Positions 8,824 to 18,300 of a stretch of DNA of 64,000 nt are shown piece after piece. Source of the DNA: Brytella acorum (GTDB taxonomy: Bacteria > Pseudomonadota > Alphaproteobacteria > Acetobacterales > Acetobacteraceae). The DNA lies in assembly GCF_029309905.1 (NCBI RefSeq), contig NZ_JARBJP010000005.1:158825-222824 (forward strand), given 5' to 3'. The position numbers and the translations under genes are program-made. How positions within the stretch are numbered: the first letter of the stretch is position 1; every line of letters begins with the position of its first letter. Under the pieces are notes generated by a model. That model was not told the origin of the DNA and ran no database searches. It saw only the letters and a list, made by a program, of their open reading frames with translations.

Positions 8824-10070
8824 AAAGATCGAAGACGTCTTTGCCAGCGTTTTTCACGCTTGATATTTCCAGACTACTCTCACGCGCGAGCGCCTGTGTA
8901 CCGACCGGTATCGACCGTGTTGAGCTGGAATATGCGCGTTATCTCCTGACGACGGCGCCTGACAGAGTGGAATTTGCGGCGATGCATCCGATGGGACGTT
9001 TCGCCGCTTTGCCCTTTTCCATGGCTTCCGATTTCATATCGGCCATTGGAGCGATGTGGGACCGGGGGCAGGGCGATGCAGCGTATACGACGCGTCTGGC
9101 CTTTCGTCTGAAGCATGGAATATTGACGCCTCGTCTCGGCTCGATTGCGCGTGTGGCGCGAGGAACGCGGCCGACGAATGTTTATCTGCTGCTCTCGCAC
9201 CATCATCTGATTCGTCCTGCCGTTGTCGTGGCGGCTCTCAAAAGACGAAAGCGCACCTTGTTCGTGCCGATGGTGCATGACCTCATTCCCTTGGAATACC
9301 CGGAATACTCCCGCCCGCGTGAGTTTGCCCGTCACCGTCAGCGTGTCGAAACCGTCGTGCGCTATGCCGATGCCGTCCTGACGCCATCTGAGGCGGTGCG
9401 AACGTCTCTCCAGCCCCACTTTGCTACGGCCGGGAGGGAAGCCGTTCCCATCTGGGCCATTCCGCATGGCGTTCATCTCCGGGCACTGGACGATGAACCA
9501 GACGTGACCCCTGTCTCGGAAAGCCCTTATTTCGTTTTTCTCAGCACGATCGAGGCACGCAAGAACCACCTGCTGCTGCTCAATATCTGGCGCCGACTTG
9601 TGGAGGAACACGGAGCGGCAGCGCCGAAGCTGATCATTGTCGGCAAACGTGGCTGGGAAAATGAACAGGTGCTGGACATGCTGGAGCGCTGTCCAGCCCT
9701 GCAAGGCTTTGTGGAAGAGCACAACGCCCTGCCCGATACGCAGGTTGTCAGTCTTCTGCGTGGAGCGCGCGCATTGCTGTTTCCGTCATTCACCGAAGGG
9801 TTCGGACTGCCTCTGGCTGAAGCCCTTGCGCTGGGCACGCCTGCCATCTGTTCCGACATTCCGGTTTTCCGGGAGGTCGGCGGCACTGCGGCGCATTATG
9901 TCGATCCCCTGGACGGCCTGGAGTGGATGCGCCGTATCGACGCGTTTGCACGGATGACAGCGCAGGAAGCTCGCGCGCTGAACCGTTCGGGCCACAATCC
10001 TGGGATCGATTGGCGTGAGAGCGTAAGCCGGGCTCTTGGCCAGATAGAAGCCTTTGCGGCCCGGCAGTGA
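8820..10070 (+). CDS. Glycosyltransferase family 4 (GT-B fold)
   Basis: The 416-residue protein has a GT4 donor-binding C-terminal half: VFLSTIEARKNHLLLL, KLIIVGKRGWENEQVL, LPDTQVVSLLRGARALLFPS and the EX7E-type signature FTEGFGLPLAEALALGTPAI followed by CSDIPVFREVGG. The N-terminal half has the acceptor Rossmann fold with PMVHDLIPLEYPEY, typical of mannosyl- or rhamnosyl-transferases that begin with an H-DLIP loop. Its ATG overlaps the kpsS-like stop (ATGA), so it is translated with the capsule genes and probably adds a repeat-unit sugar to the surface polysaccharide. Donor sugar and linkage are not predictable here. Confidence 0.88.
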   Translation: MKRSKTSLPAFFTLDISRLLSRASACVPTGIDRVELEYARYLLTTAPDRVEFAAMHPMGRFAALPFSMASDFISAIGAMWDRGQGDAAYTTRLAFRLKHGILTPRLGSIARVARGTRPTNVYLLLSHHHLIRPAVVVAALKRRKRTLFVPMVHDLIPLEYPEYSRPREFARHRQRVETVVRYADAVLTPSEAVRTSLQPHFATAGREAVPIWAIPHGVHLRALDDEPDVTPVSESPYFVFLSTIEARKNHLLLLNIWRRLVEEHGAAAPKLIIVGKRGWENEQVLDMLERCPALQGFVEEHNALPDTQVVSLLRGARALLFPSFTEGFGLPLAEALALGTPAICSDIPVFREVGGTAAHYVDPLDGLEWMRRIDAFARMTAQEARALNRSGHNPGIDWRESVSRALGQIEAFAARQ

Positions 10071-10275
10071 CGGGACGGACCGTCGGAAAAAAGACCCTTG
10101 GCCTCCGGTCGCGATATGTCGATATACGAGCTGCGGGTCGCAGGGATGGATATCCCTTCTCTGGTGCCTCACGCCACTATGCATGACGAGCCGAGATCCG
10201 CGCTTTCCTTCATGCTGACCTTCCAGCTCGTTCCTCAGCCTCAAAACTCATGCCGGGTGGCCTTGAAAGACGGCC

Positions 10276-11724
10276 CTATCGGATGACACGACCAAGGATC
10301 GCGGTCGTTGAGCGGTCGGGCGTAAGCTTGGCGAGCACGACCGTGCCTCCCTGGGCTTCGACAAAATCGGCCCCGATGACCTGACCGAGTGTATAATCCG
10401 CTCCCTTGACCAGCACATCGGGACGGAGACCCTGGATCAGATCGAGAGGCGTGTCCTCATCGAAAGCCACGACCGCGTCCACCTGACGCAGGGCGCCAAT
10501 GACTTCGGCGCGGTCTGCGAGCGGATTGACGGGGCGGGATGTGCCCTTAAGGCGACGCACGCTTGCATCCGTGTTGAGGGCGACGACAAGCCTGTCGCAG
10601 GCGGCGCGTGCCTGGGTAAGAAGCGAGACATGCCCGGGGTGCAGCAGGTCGAAGCAGCCATTGGTCAGGCCCACTTTCATACCCTGCATTTTCCAGCGCT
10701 CGACAAGCGCGGCAGCATCCTCTTGCGAAAGCAGCATACAATTCGCCGGTGGAGCATTTTCCGCCGCCGTGTCGAGTTGAGCTTCGAGTTCAGCCGTCAC
10801 TTCCACGATATCGGCGGTCGCTGTGCCGAGCTTGCCCACGACCACTCCGGCCGCCGCATTGGCGATGTGCATGGATTTTTCGAGTGAGGCACCTGAGGCA
10901 TGAGCGAGCGCCATGGTTGCGATAACGGTGTCTCCAGCCCCGGACACGTCAAACACCTCACGCGCGCGGCTGGGGACCGAACGAATGGGTTGATCGGCGA
11001 CGATCAGGGCCATGCCCTGTTCGGAACGCGTGGCGAGCACAGCATCGATTTCGGCCTGCGACATCAGTTCGCGCGCGGCCTGTTCCACTTTTTCGAGCGT
11101 GTCGGTGACAAAACCCGCGGCGGCACCGAGTTCCCGGGCATTCGGCGTGATGCAGGTCGCGCGACGATAACGACGGAAATCCAGTGATTTAGGATCGACG
11201 AAAACGGGGATGTCCCGCGTGCGCGCGGTTTCGATCACGGCGGCGATGAGATCGGGATGGCAGACGCCTTTGCCATAGTCGGAAATGATGACAGCCTGCA
11301 CGTCGGGCAGCAACCTCATGGCGGCGGCTTCGAGGTTCCGGCGCTCTTCGGACGTCAGTTCGGCAACGCTTTCTTCGTCAGTCCGGATCACCTGCTGGTT
11401 CGCCGCGATGAAGCGGGTCTTGCAGGTGGTGAGACGCGTATCACTCGTGATCGTGTGATCGTCGATTCCCTGGCTCTCGGCGATCAGGGCGCGCAGAGCG
11501 GTTCCGGGCGTGTCGTGTCCGCGCAGTCCGAGAAGGACGGCGCGGCCGCCGAGACTCCGGATATTGTTTGCGACATTGCCGACGCCTCCCGCCATCTCCC
11601 GCGTGTTGGTCAGGCGCAGGACCGGCACGGGCGCCTCTGGGGAGATGCGCTCCATCGCTCCGTAGATAAAGCGATCCAGCATGAGATCCCCGAGGCAGAG
11701 AACCGAGACGCGCGTGAAGTCCAA
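10276..11724 (-). CDS. hldE: Bifunctional heptose-7-phosphate kinase / heptose-1-phosphate adenylyltransferase
   Basis: The 482 residues carry two domains in the HldE order. Residues ~1-320 are a PfkB/ribokinase kinase: LCLGDLMLDRFIYG, EAPVPVLRLTNTREMAGGVG, ISDYGKGVCHPDLI and the catalytic DVSGAGDTVIATMAL. Residues ~345-482 are the nucleotidyltransferase: VGLTNGCFDLLHPGHVSLL with the HxGH motif, then GVLVKGADY-type sequence near the end. Together they make ADP-heptose for LPS inner core in the cytoplasm. The start is only 5 nt after the gmk stop, so the two form an operon. It converges with the GT4 gene across ~205 bp. Confidence 0.95.
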   Translation of the reverse strand: MDFTRVSVLCLGDLMLDRFIYGAMERISPEAPVPVLRLTNTREMAGGVGNVANNIRSLGGRAVLLGLRGHDTPGTALRALIAESQGIDDHTITSDTRLTTCKTRFIAANQQVIRTDEESVAELTSEERRNLEAAAMRLLPDVQAVIISDYGKGVCHPDLIAAVIETARTRDIPVFVDPKSLDFRRYRRATCITPNARELGAAAGFVTDTLEKVEQAARELMSQAEIDAVLATRSEQGMALIVADQPIRSVPSRAREVFDVSGAGDTVIATMALAHASGASLEKSMHIANAAAGVVVGKLGTATADIVEVTAELEAQLDTAAENAPPANCMLLSQEDAAALVERWKMQGMKVGLTNGCFDLLHPGHVSLLTQARAACDRLVVALNTDASVRRLKGTSRPVNPLADRAEVIGALRQVDAVVAFDEDTPLDLIQGLRPDVLVKGADYTLGQVIGADFVEAQGGTVVLAKLTPDRSTTAILGRVIR

Positions 11725-11729
11725 GATCT

Positions 11730-12371
11730 TCAGCCTCCGACAACATGGGGCGCGAAGCTCGCGACCATCTGTGCCAGCCCGGTCTGGCGGACGGTTTCAA
11801 GCCGGGCGGCGATCAGAATCGATCGGGCCGCGTTGACGGCCCGATCGAGTTCGTCGTTGACGATCACATGGTCGAACTCGGCCCAGTGAGAGATTTCATC
11901 ACGTGCTGCCGCCATGCGTCGCTCGATCTCCGCAGGATCGTCGGAAGCCCGGGAGTGCAGGCGACGTTCGAGCTCCGCCAGAGACGGAGGAAGAACGAAA
12001 AGGCTGACCACGTCTTCCGGCAGCGCGGCGCGGAGCTGGCGGTGGCCCTGCCAGTCGATGTCAAACACCATGTCGCGCCCGCCAGCCAGCGCGGCTTCGA
12101 CAGGCGCGCGCGGCGTGCCATAGCCCCGCCCGAACACTTCGGCCCATTCCAGAAGTTCTCCTTTCCGGGCCATCTCCCGGAAGGTTTCCATGGAGCGGAA
12201 ATGGTAATGGACGCCTTCGTGTTCTCCGGGACGTGACTGACGGGTGGTCACTGAAACGGAATGGCTGAGGCGGGGCTCCGAAGCCCGAAGCGCATTGGCG
12301 ATAGTGGACTTTCCGGCGCCCGAAGGTGCCGAAATCACGAGACAGACACCACGTCGTGCTATGGCAGTCAT
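11730..12371 (-). CDS. gmk: Guanylate kinase
   Basis: The 213 residues show the complete Gmk signature: P-loop ISAPSGAGKSTIANAL, the GMP-binding segment SVSVTTRQSRPGEHEGVHYH, FDIDWQGHRQLR and the lid RRLHSRASDDPAEIERRM. The length is normal for the family. It phosphorylates GMP to GDP in the cytoplasm and is normally essential. It is the first gene of a tight gmk-hldE pair. A divergent 243-bp gap separates it from the PAS-GGDEF-EAL gene. Confidence 0.96.
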   Translation of the reverse strand: MTAIARRGVCLVISAPSGAGKSTIANALRASEPRLSHSVSVTTRQSRPGEHEGVHYHFRSMETFREMARKGELLEWAEVFGRGYGTPRAPVEAALAGGRDMVFDIDWQGHRQLRAALPEDVVSLFVLPPSLAELERRLHSRASDDPAEIERRMAAARDEISHWAEFDHVIVNDELDRAVNAARSILIAARLETVRQTGLAQMVASFAPHVVGG

Positions 12372-12614
12372 CCGGGATGGTTTTCCTTTGACAGGGATAT
12401 GTCTATGCGCCCTCGGGACGTGCTCGCTCTCATACCGGATCTGCCGCTCTCCGTCACGACCGGCTGAAGACGGGACATATCGATGTTATGGTTTACGTAA
12501 TCGTAACCGAATGCGACTAGCCTGCTCGGTGCGCACGGGTTCGGTATCAGTTATCCTGATGCATATCGTGAGCGGAAAACGGCGGAACATCATGTTTCGG
12601 CAGGGTTTGGAAAT

Positions 12615-14417
12615 TTGTTGTCTGACGCTTCAGATGTCGAGACGAATGTGTTGAGGGGCGAGATTCTCAACGCGACCATTGATGACGTCCTGATTGTGGC
12701 CATCACCGATGCGCGTGGCATCATTCGTCATGCGAATACCAAATTCTGCGAGATCAGCGGGTACAGTGCTGACGAACTGGTTGGGCGGACACATCGGGTT
12801 ATCCGTTCGGGCTATCACTGCCGCAGTTTCTATCGCGCCATGTACGCCGCGATCACCTCCGGTAAAATATGGCGTGGCAATATTTGCAACCGTGCGAAAG
12901 ACGGGAGTCATTACTGGGTCGCTACCACCATCATTCCCCACATGGACGTTGCTGGAAAAATCGATGCTTATATTGCCTATCGTTTTGACATAACGGCTGA
13001 AATAGAAGCCGGTCAGCGTATGCGCAAGCTTGCGCTCCAGGATCCCCTGCTGGGAGTCCTCAACAGGATCGGCTTCAGTCAAAGACTGACTTCTGTGCTG
13101 CATCGGCATCCCACCGACGCCAGGGATGTCGCGCTTGCGCTCGTTGATCTCGACGGTTTCAAGGAACTGAACGAGCAGTACGGGCATGACGGTGGCGATG
13201 TCGTGTTGGAAACCATTGTACGGCGCATGGGCGAAGTGTGCGGCGACAGAGGGATTATCAGCCGCATCGGTGGCGACGACTTCACGCTTCTCTTCCCTTT
13301 CGCGGAGCCGCCGGAATTGATGGGGGCAATGCTCCGGAGATTGCAGGCGGCGCTCGAACGGCCGATTTCCCTGAGCCACACGGACGTCACGGTCTTCGTC
13401 AGTATCGGCTACACGTTCACGGGACCTGAATGCCACACCGAAGCCGCTCTGATGAAGAGAGTCGATCTTGCGCTCAAGGAAGCCAAGAAACACGGTGGAC
13501 ATTGCATCATCGCTTATTCCGAGCGGCTCGGAAACGAGGTGCTTTACCGCCAGAGAATGCTGCGCAACGCGCGAGAAGGCATGCGTGATGGCGAATTCAA
13601 GGTGTACTACCAGCCGATTGTCGACATTCGGAGCGGAGAAGTTACCGCCTGTGAAGCCCTTCTGCGCTGGGTTCACCCTGTAAGGGGCGTGCTGACGCCG
13701 TGTGCTTTCTGGGAGATTTTTCTCGATTTTCCCCTGACGGCGGAAGTGGGGCGTCTCGTCCGCGACGTCGTGGTGAACGATCTTGCCGCGTGGCGCGCGA
13801 GCGGGGGCTTCTCCGGCGCCGTCTCCATCAATCTGACCTCGGCCGATCTCGCGGAGGATAATTTCGTCAAAGCTTTCACGGATCAGGTTGCGGCCAGAAA
13901 TCTGCCACCGGACTGCATCGTCTTCGAGGTGACGGAATCGATGCTGCTGACCGGCGCCCGGGCCGAGCGCACGCGCCAGGACCTCCTCGCTCTGACGGCG
14001 GCGGGTTTCGCGATTGTGTTCGATGATTTCGGCACGGGCTATGCCTCTCTGGGGCAACTTCGCGAGCTTCCGTTGCAGTCCATCAAGATCGACAGGAGTT
14101 TTATCGCCAATATTGCGACCAACGAACGTGACAGGCAGATCGTGGCCGGAATTACCGACCTGGCCCACCGCCTGTCCATACGGGTGGTCGCGGAGGGAAT
14201 CGAGAATGAAGAGCAGTGTCGCATCCTGAATGAGATCGGCGTTGATGCGTTGCAGGGCTTCCTTCTGGCCTGTCCTGTCAATACGCACATGCTGTCCCTT
14301 GCTGTTGCCAGTGCGCGAGAAACGCTCCTGAAGATCGCGGACTGGCCCCTGACAGAGCGCCCGTCGCGAATGCCGCCTGTGACCGTCGGGGTTGGAAGCG
14401 CCTCACGGCCGGGCTAA
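12615..14417 (+). CDS. PAS-GGDEF-EAL cyclic-di-GMP protein
   Basis: The ~600-residue cytoplasmic protein has no membrane segment. A PAS sensor (about 18-130) contains TDARGIIRHANTKFCEISGY. The GGDEF domain (~140-300) has SRIGGDDFTLLF, i.e. GGDDF instead of GGDEF/GGEEF, and no RxxD inhibitory site just upstream, so cyclase activity is doubtful. The EAL domain (~320-570) looks complete: CEALLRWVHP, FEVTESMLL, FDDFGTGYASL, IKIDRSF, VAEGIENEEQ and LQGFLLACP. I infer mainly phosphodiesterase activity. No in-frame ATG precedes the PAS domain. TTG 12615 with an AGGG about 9 nt upstream is the best start I see, but the start is uncertain. Confidence 0.88.
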   Translation: MLSDASDVETNVLRGEILNATIDDVLIVAITDARGIIRHANTKFCEISGYSADELVGRTHRVIRSGYHCRSFYRAMYAAITSGKIWRGNICNRAKDGSHYWVATTIIPHMDVAGKIDAYIAYRFDITAEIEAGQRMRKLALQDPLLGVLNRIGFSQRLTSVLHRHPTDARDVALALVDLDGFKELNEQYGHDGGDVVLETIVRRMGEVCGDRGIISRIGGDDFTLLFPFAEPPELMGAMLRRLQAALERPISLSHTDVTVFVSIGYTFTGPECHTEAALMKRVDLALKEAKKHGGHCIIAYSERLGNEVLYRQRMLRNAREGMRDGEFKVYYQPIVDIRSGEVTACEALLRWVHPVRGVLTPCAFWEIFLDFPLTAEVGRLVRDVVVNDLAAWRASGGFSGAVSINLTSADLAEDNFVKAFTDQVAARNLPPDCIVFEVTESMLLTGARAERTRQDLLALTAAGFAIVFDDFGTGYASLGQLRELPLQSIKIDRSFIANIATNERDRQIVAGITDLAHRLSIRVVAEGIENEEQCRILNEIGVDALQGFLLACPVNTHMLSLAVASARETLLKIADWPLTERPSRMPPVTVGVGSASRPG

Positions 14418-14426
14418 TGGCCCTCC

Positions 14427-15251
14427 ATGACGCTCAGAACCATCCTGATTACAGGCGCCTCGTCCGGCATTGGACGTGGGCTTGCCCTCTCTCTTGCTCG
14501 TCACGATACGATTCTGCATCTCGGGGGGCGGGATCGTGGGCGTCTTGACGCCACGGTCGAGGCCTGTCGACGGCTTGGCGCGGATGCTCGCCCCCATGTT
14601 CTGGATGTGACGGACCGGGCCGGGATGGAACGCTGGATTCGCGAAGTCGGCGCAGATCGTCTCGATATGGTTTTTGCGAGTGCCGGCATTACGGGTGGCG
14701 CTCATGCACGGGACGACGAAGGGGCGGCGTTCGAGACCGCCGGACAGATCCGACGTATCATCGCCGTGGATCTCGATGGTGCGTTGAACACGATCCTGCC
14801 CGCGCTGGACATCATGAAGGGGCAGGACAGGGACGGGCAGGGCCGGCGCGGGCAGATCTGTGCCATTTCGTCGGTCGCAGGCCTCGTATCCTACCCGGGG
14901 ACAGCATCCTACAGCGCCGCGAAAGCGGCGCTCGACCGTTTCATGGTGGCCACGGGAGCCTATGCCGGGAAAGCTGGCATTCATCTGACAAGCGTGTGCT
15001 GTGCTTTCGTTGATACGCCCATGGTGGCGCGGAACCGTTTTCCGATGCCCGGACTTGTCAGCGTGAACAAGGCCGTGAGGATCATTCTTCGCGGCGTGGC
15101 GCTGCGGAAGAGGCGCGTTATTTTTCCACGCTGGCTGGTAATGGGTTCACGATTCATGGACATGCTGCCTGTCGGGGTCGCGGAGGCCTATTATCTGCGG
15201 CAGCCTACCGGAAAGCCCGGTTCCCTGCCGCCTGTCGAAGAAAAAGGGTGA
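14427..15251 (+). CDS. Short-chain dehydrogenase/reductase
   Basis: The 274-residue classical SDR has the NAD(P)-binding ILITGASSGIGRGLAL at residues 5-20, DVTDRAG, FASAGITGG (NAG-like), catalytic Ser in AISSVAGLVS and the YSAAK catalytic Tyr/Lys. A C-terminal stretch (PRWLVMGSRFMDMLPVGVAEAYYL) is hydrophobic and may touch the membrane. The substrate is not inferable. It starts 9 nt after the PAS-GGDEF-EAL stop, so the two are probably cotranscribed. Its end faces an 81-bp gap with an inverted repeat before the RND permease. Confidence 0.88.
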   Translation: MTLRTILITGASSGIGRGLALSLARHDTILHLGGRDRGRLDATVEACRRLGADARPHVLDVTDRAGMERWIREVGADRLDMVFASAGITGGAHARDDEGAAFETAGQIRRIIAVDLDGALNTILPALDIMKGQDRDGQGRRGQICAISSVAGLVSYPGTASYSAAKAALDRFMVATGAYAGKAGIHLTSVCCAFVDTPMVARNRFPMPGLVSVNKAVRIILRGVALRKRRVIFPRWLVMGSRFMDMLPVGVAEAYYLRQPTGKPGSLPPVEEKG

Positions 15252-15269
15252 GCGCCATCAGGCACTTGT

Positions 15270-15297
15270 CATGACGAAATATGTCGATATCGTCATG
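15270..15297. promoter_or_regulatory. Inverted repeat upstream of the RND permease (possible operator)
   Basis: CATGACGA and its exact complement TCGTCATG are separated by 12 nt, 36 nt before the permease ATG. The spacing and position suit a dimeric repressor such as a TetR-type protein, but no such regulator gene is adjacent. The spacer contributes to a 12-mer, ATATGTCGATAT (15279-15290), that also occurs at 10114-10125. Confidence 0.4.
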
Positions 15298-15332
15298 AAG
15301 ACTTGGGGAGTTGTTGTCGCTATAATGATGTT

Positions 15333-18300
15333 ATGAATCTTTGTCGTCCGTTTATCCTTCGACCGGTCATGACGACCCTGCTGGCAATCTCCATCCTTGC
15401 CGCGGGCGTGCTGTGCTATCCGCTGATGCCGGTCGCCGACATGCCGAACGTGGGCGCTTCAACGATCGATATCCGCGTGGAGGAACCGGGCGCGAGTCCG
15501 CAACAGATGGTGACCTCGGTGATTTCACCCCTGGAGCGCCATCTGACGACGATTTCCGGCATCGAGGAGATGGAGTCCGACAGCGACAACGGAGAAGGCA
15601 GCATACGGATCGACTTTGTCGCGTCGCGCAATATCGATGGAGCGCTACGGGATGTGCAGGCCGCTCTGAGGGCGGCTCATGCGGATCTGCCGAGCGGAAC
15701 GCTTCAGTCCGATCCGACCGCCAACAAGATCGATCCGACCGAAAACCCGGTCTATCTGCTTTCGCTGCAGTCGAAGACCATGCCGATCGCCCAGCTCTAT
15801 GACATCGCCGAGACGAGGGTGAAGCCGTTGCTAGCCCAGGTCAGCGGGGTCGGGCAGGTCGAGGTGGTCGGATCCGCGCGCCCCGCCGTGCGCGTGGACC
15901 TCAACCCCTATGCGTTGTTCAAATGGGGGATCGGCTTTGAGGATATTCGCCAAGCGCTTGCATCCGCCAACGCGAATACGCCCAAAGGCTTTATCGATGC
16001 CGGTGGTCAGAGGCTCATGCTGGCTTCAAACGATCAGGCGGGGAAGGCGTCTCAGTATCGCGATCTGATCGTCGGTTACCGGACGGGTAATTATCCCGTT
16101 CGGCTGTCGGATGTCGGCTATGTCTATGACGGCGTGCAGGACGTAAACCAGAGCGGCTTCTACAATGGGGAGCAGGCCATATCCCTGGTCGTGCATGCCC
16201 AGCCGAAAGCCAACAAGGTCAAGATCGTCGACAGCATCCGGCAGCACATGACCGTTCTTCGGGCGGCGCTCCCCGCTGGAATCGACATGTCCACATCCAT
16301 GGACCTGTCCTACACCATTCGTGCGGCGCTGGTTGACACGCAGCTGACCCTCGTCATCTCGGTCGTGCTCGTCGTGGGCGTCATTCTCTTGTTTCTGCGC
16401 CGACTGCGTTCGACGTTGATCCCGGCCGTGATCGTCCCGATCGCGCTCGTAGGCACCATCGCCGTCATGAAGCTTCTGGGCTTCAATCTCGATATCATGT
16501 CGCTCATGGCCCTGACGATCGCTGTCGGGTTCGTCGTCGATGACGCGATCGTCGTCGTCGAGAACATTGCGCGGCATATGGAAGATGGCATGGACCGAAT
16601 GGATGCCGCCCTTCTGGGGTCTGGCGAGATCGGTTTTACCGTTCTTTCCATCACGGCGTCCCTGACGGCTGTCTTCGTTCCCATCATGTTTCTGCCCGGT
16701 ATCGCGGGAGCCATTTTCTACGAATTTTCGATGACGATCGTCGCGGCCATCACGATTTCCCTTTTCCTGTCTCTGACACTGACCCCCATGATGTGCGCGT
16801 ATCTGCTTGAAGTGGATAACGGCCACGAAAAGCGCCGCCCCCTGACGGCCAGGTTGGTTCGGGGAATCGACTGGGGTCTCGACGGCATCACGCATCTTTA
16901 CGACGTGACGCTCAGCTGGAGTCTGCGGCACCATGTCATCGTCTTTCTGACATTGCCTCTGAGTTTCGTGGTTCTCGTCGGTTCGATCTATTTCATGCCC
17001 AAGACAGCCATCCCCGCGCAGGATATCTCGCTCCTGGTGGGCTTCGTGGCGGTCGATGAAACAGCCTCCTTCGAGCATCTGTCCCATCGTCTGAAGCAGG
17101 TGAGCGATGTTCTGCTCGCGGACCCGGCTGTACAGGGTGTCACGAGCTGGAACGAAAGTGCCGCGGAAGCGCAGATGTTCGCGACGCTCACGGACAAGAA
17201 CACGCGCGTCAACGATCATGTCGTGGCGGATCGCATCCGGGCAAGGCTCAAGAATATTCCCGGCTTGCGCATGTCCCTGTTTTCGGCCGGTGAAATGAAT
17301 GGTGGCGGCGGTCAGAGCCGACAGGGCACTTACCGCTACGTCCTGCGGGCCCAGGACCCGGACGCGCTCTATGCGTATATTCCCAAGCTCGTTGCCGCGC
17401 TGCGCAAGGATAAGACGGTCATCACCAATGTCACCAGCAATTTCGAAGGCCGGGGTGCCGCGGCTTACGTGATGCTGCAGCGCGATACCGAGGCGCGTTA
17501 TCTGATCACGCCGCAGCTTGTGGGCAACACGCTGTTCGATGCCTATGGACAGACGATTGCCTCGCGCATCCACACGGATATTTCGACCCATTCCGTTGTC
17601 ATGCAGGTGGCGCCGCAGTATCGCAGTACGCCAGACGTCCTGAAGAGCGTTTGGGTGTCGGCGGCTGCCGGAACGCCGGGAGGTGCTACGGTTTCCAACC
17701 AGATCCGCGCCAAAAGCACCACGACGGCGACGTTGAGCGAGGCGGCGCAGCTCAGCCAGCAGTCCCTGCGGAATTCGATTGCCAACCAGATTACCGGCAA
17801 TGGCTCAAACGGTTCCGCAGTCGCATCGTCGAGCGAAACCATGGTGCCTTTGAGCAACGTCGCGACGATCCAGATGCGCCCGACGGCAACGGAAATTTCT
17901 CATCGTGACGGCTATGTGGCTGCCGCGATCAGTTTCGATGTGGCCGCCGGGAAGAGCTATGAGGACGCGCAGAAGGTCATCGAGCAGATGATTGCCAACA
18001 CCCAGGCGCCCATCGGCATAACGGGCAAGTTTTCAGGCCTCGCGGGCGATACGAGCAAGATGCTGATCAACGAGCTTCTCGCTTTTGTCGCAGCGATCGC
18101 AGCCATGTATATCGTGCTGGGCGTTCTCTACGAGAGCCTGATCCACCCCCTGACGATCATGTCGACGCTGCCATCGGCGGGGATCGGCGGTGTGCTGGGC
18201 TTGTGGGTTTGTGGAGAAGAATTCAGCGTGATCGCGATGATCGGCATGATCCTGCTGACGGGTATCGTGAAGAAGAACGCCATTCTGGTGATCGATTTCG

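Noticed and set aside
10071..10275. Small open frame at 10098-10286 and a GACGG/CCGTC hairpin near 10071
   Set aside because: The frame has no recognisable features. The hairpin is followed by A rather than T on the plus strand, so neither gene nor terminator is convincing.
16026..17591. Antisense frame of about 520 codons opposite the RND permease
   Set aside because: Composition is that of a shadow frame and the permease motifs on the plus strand account for the sequence.
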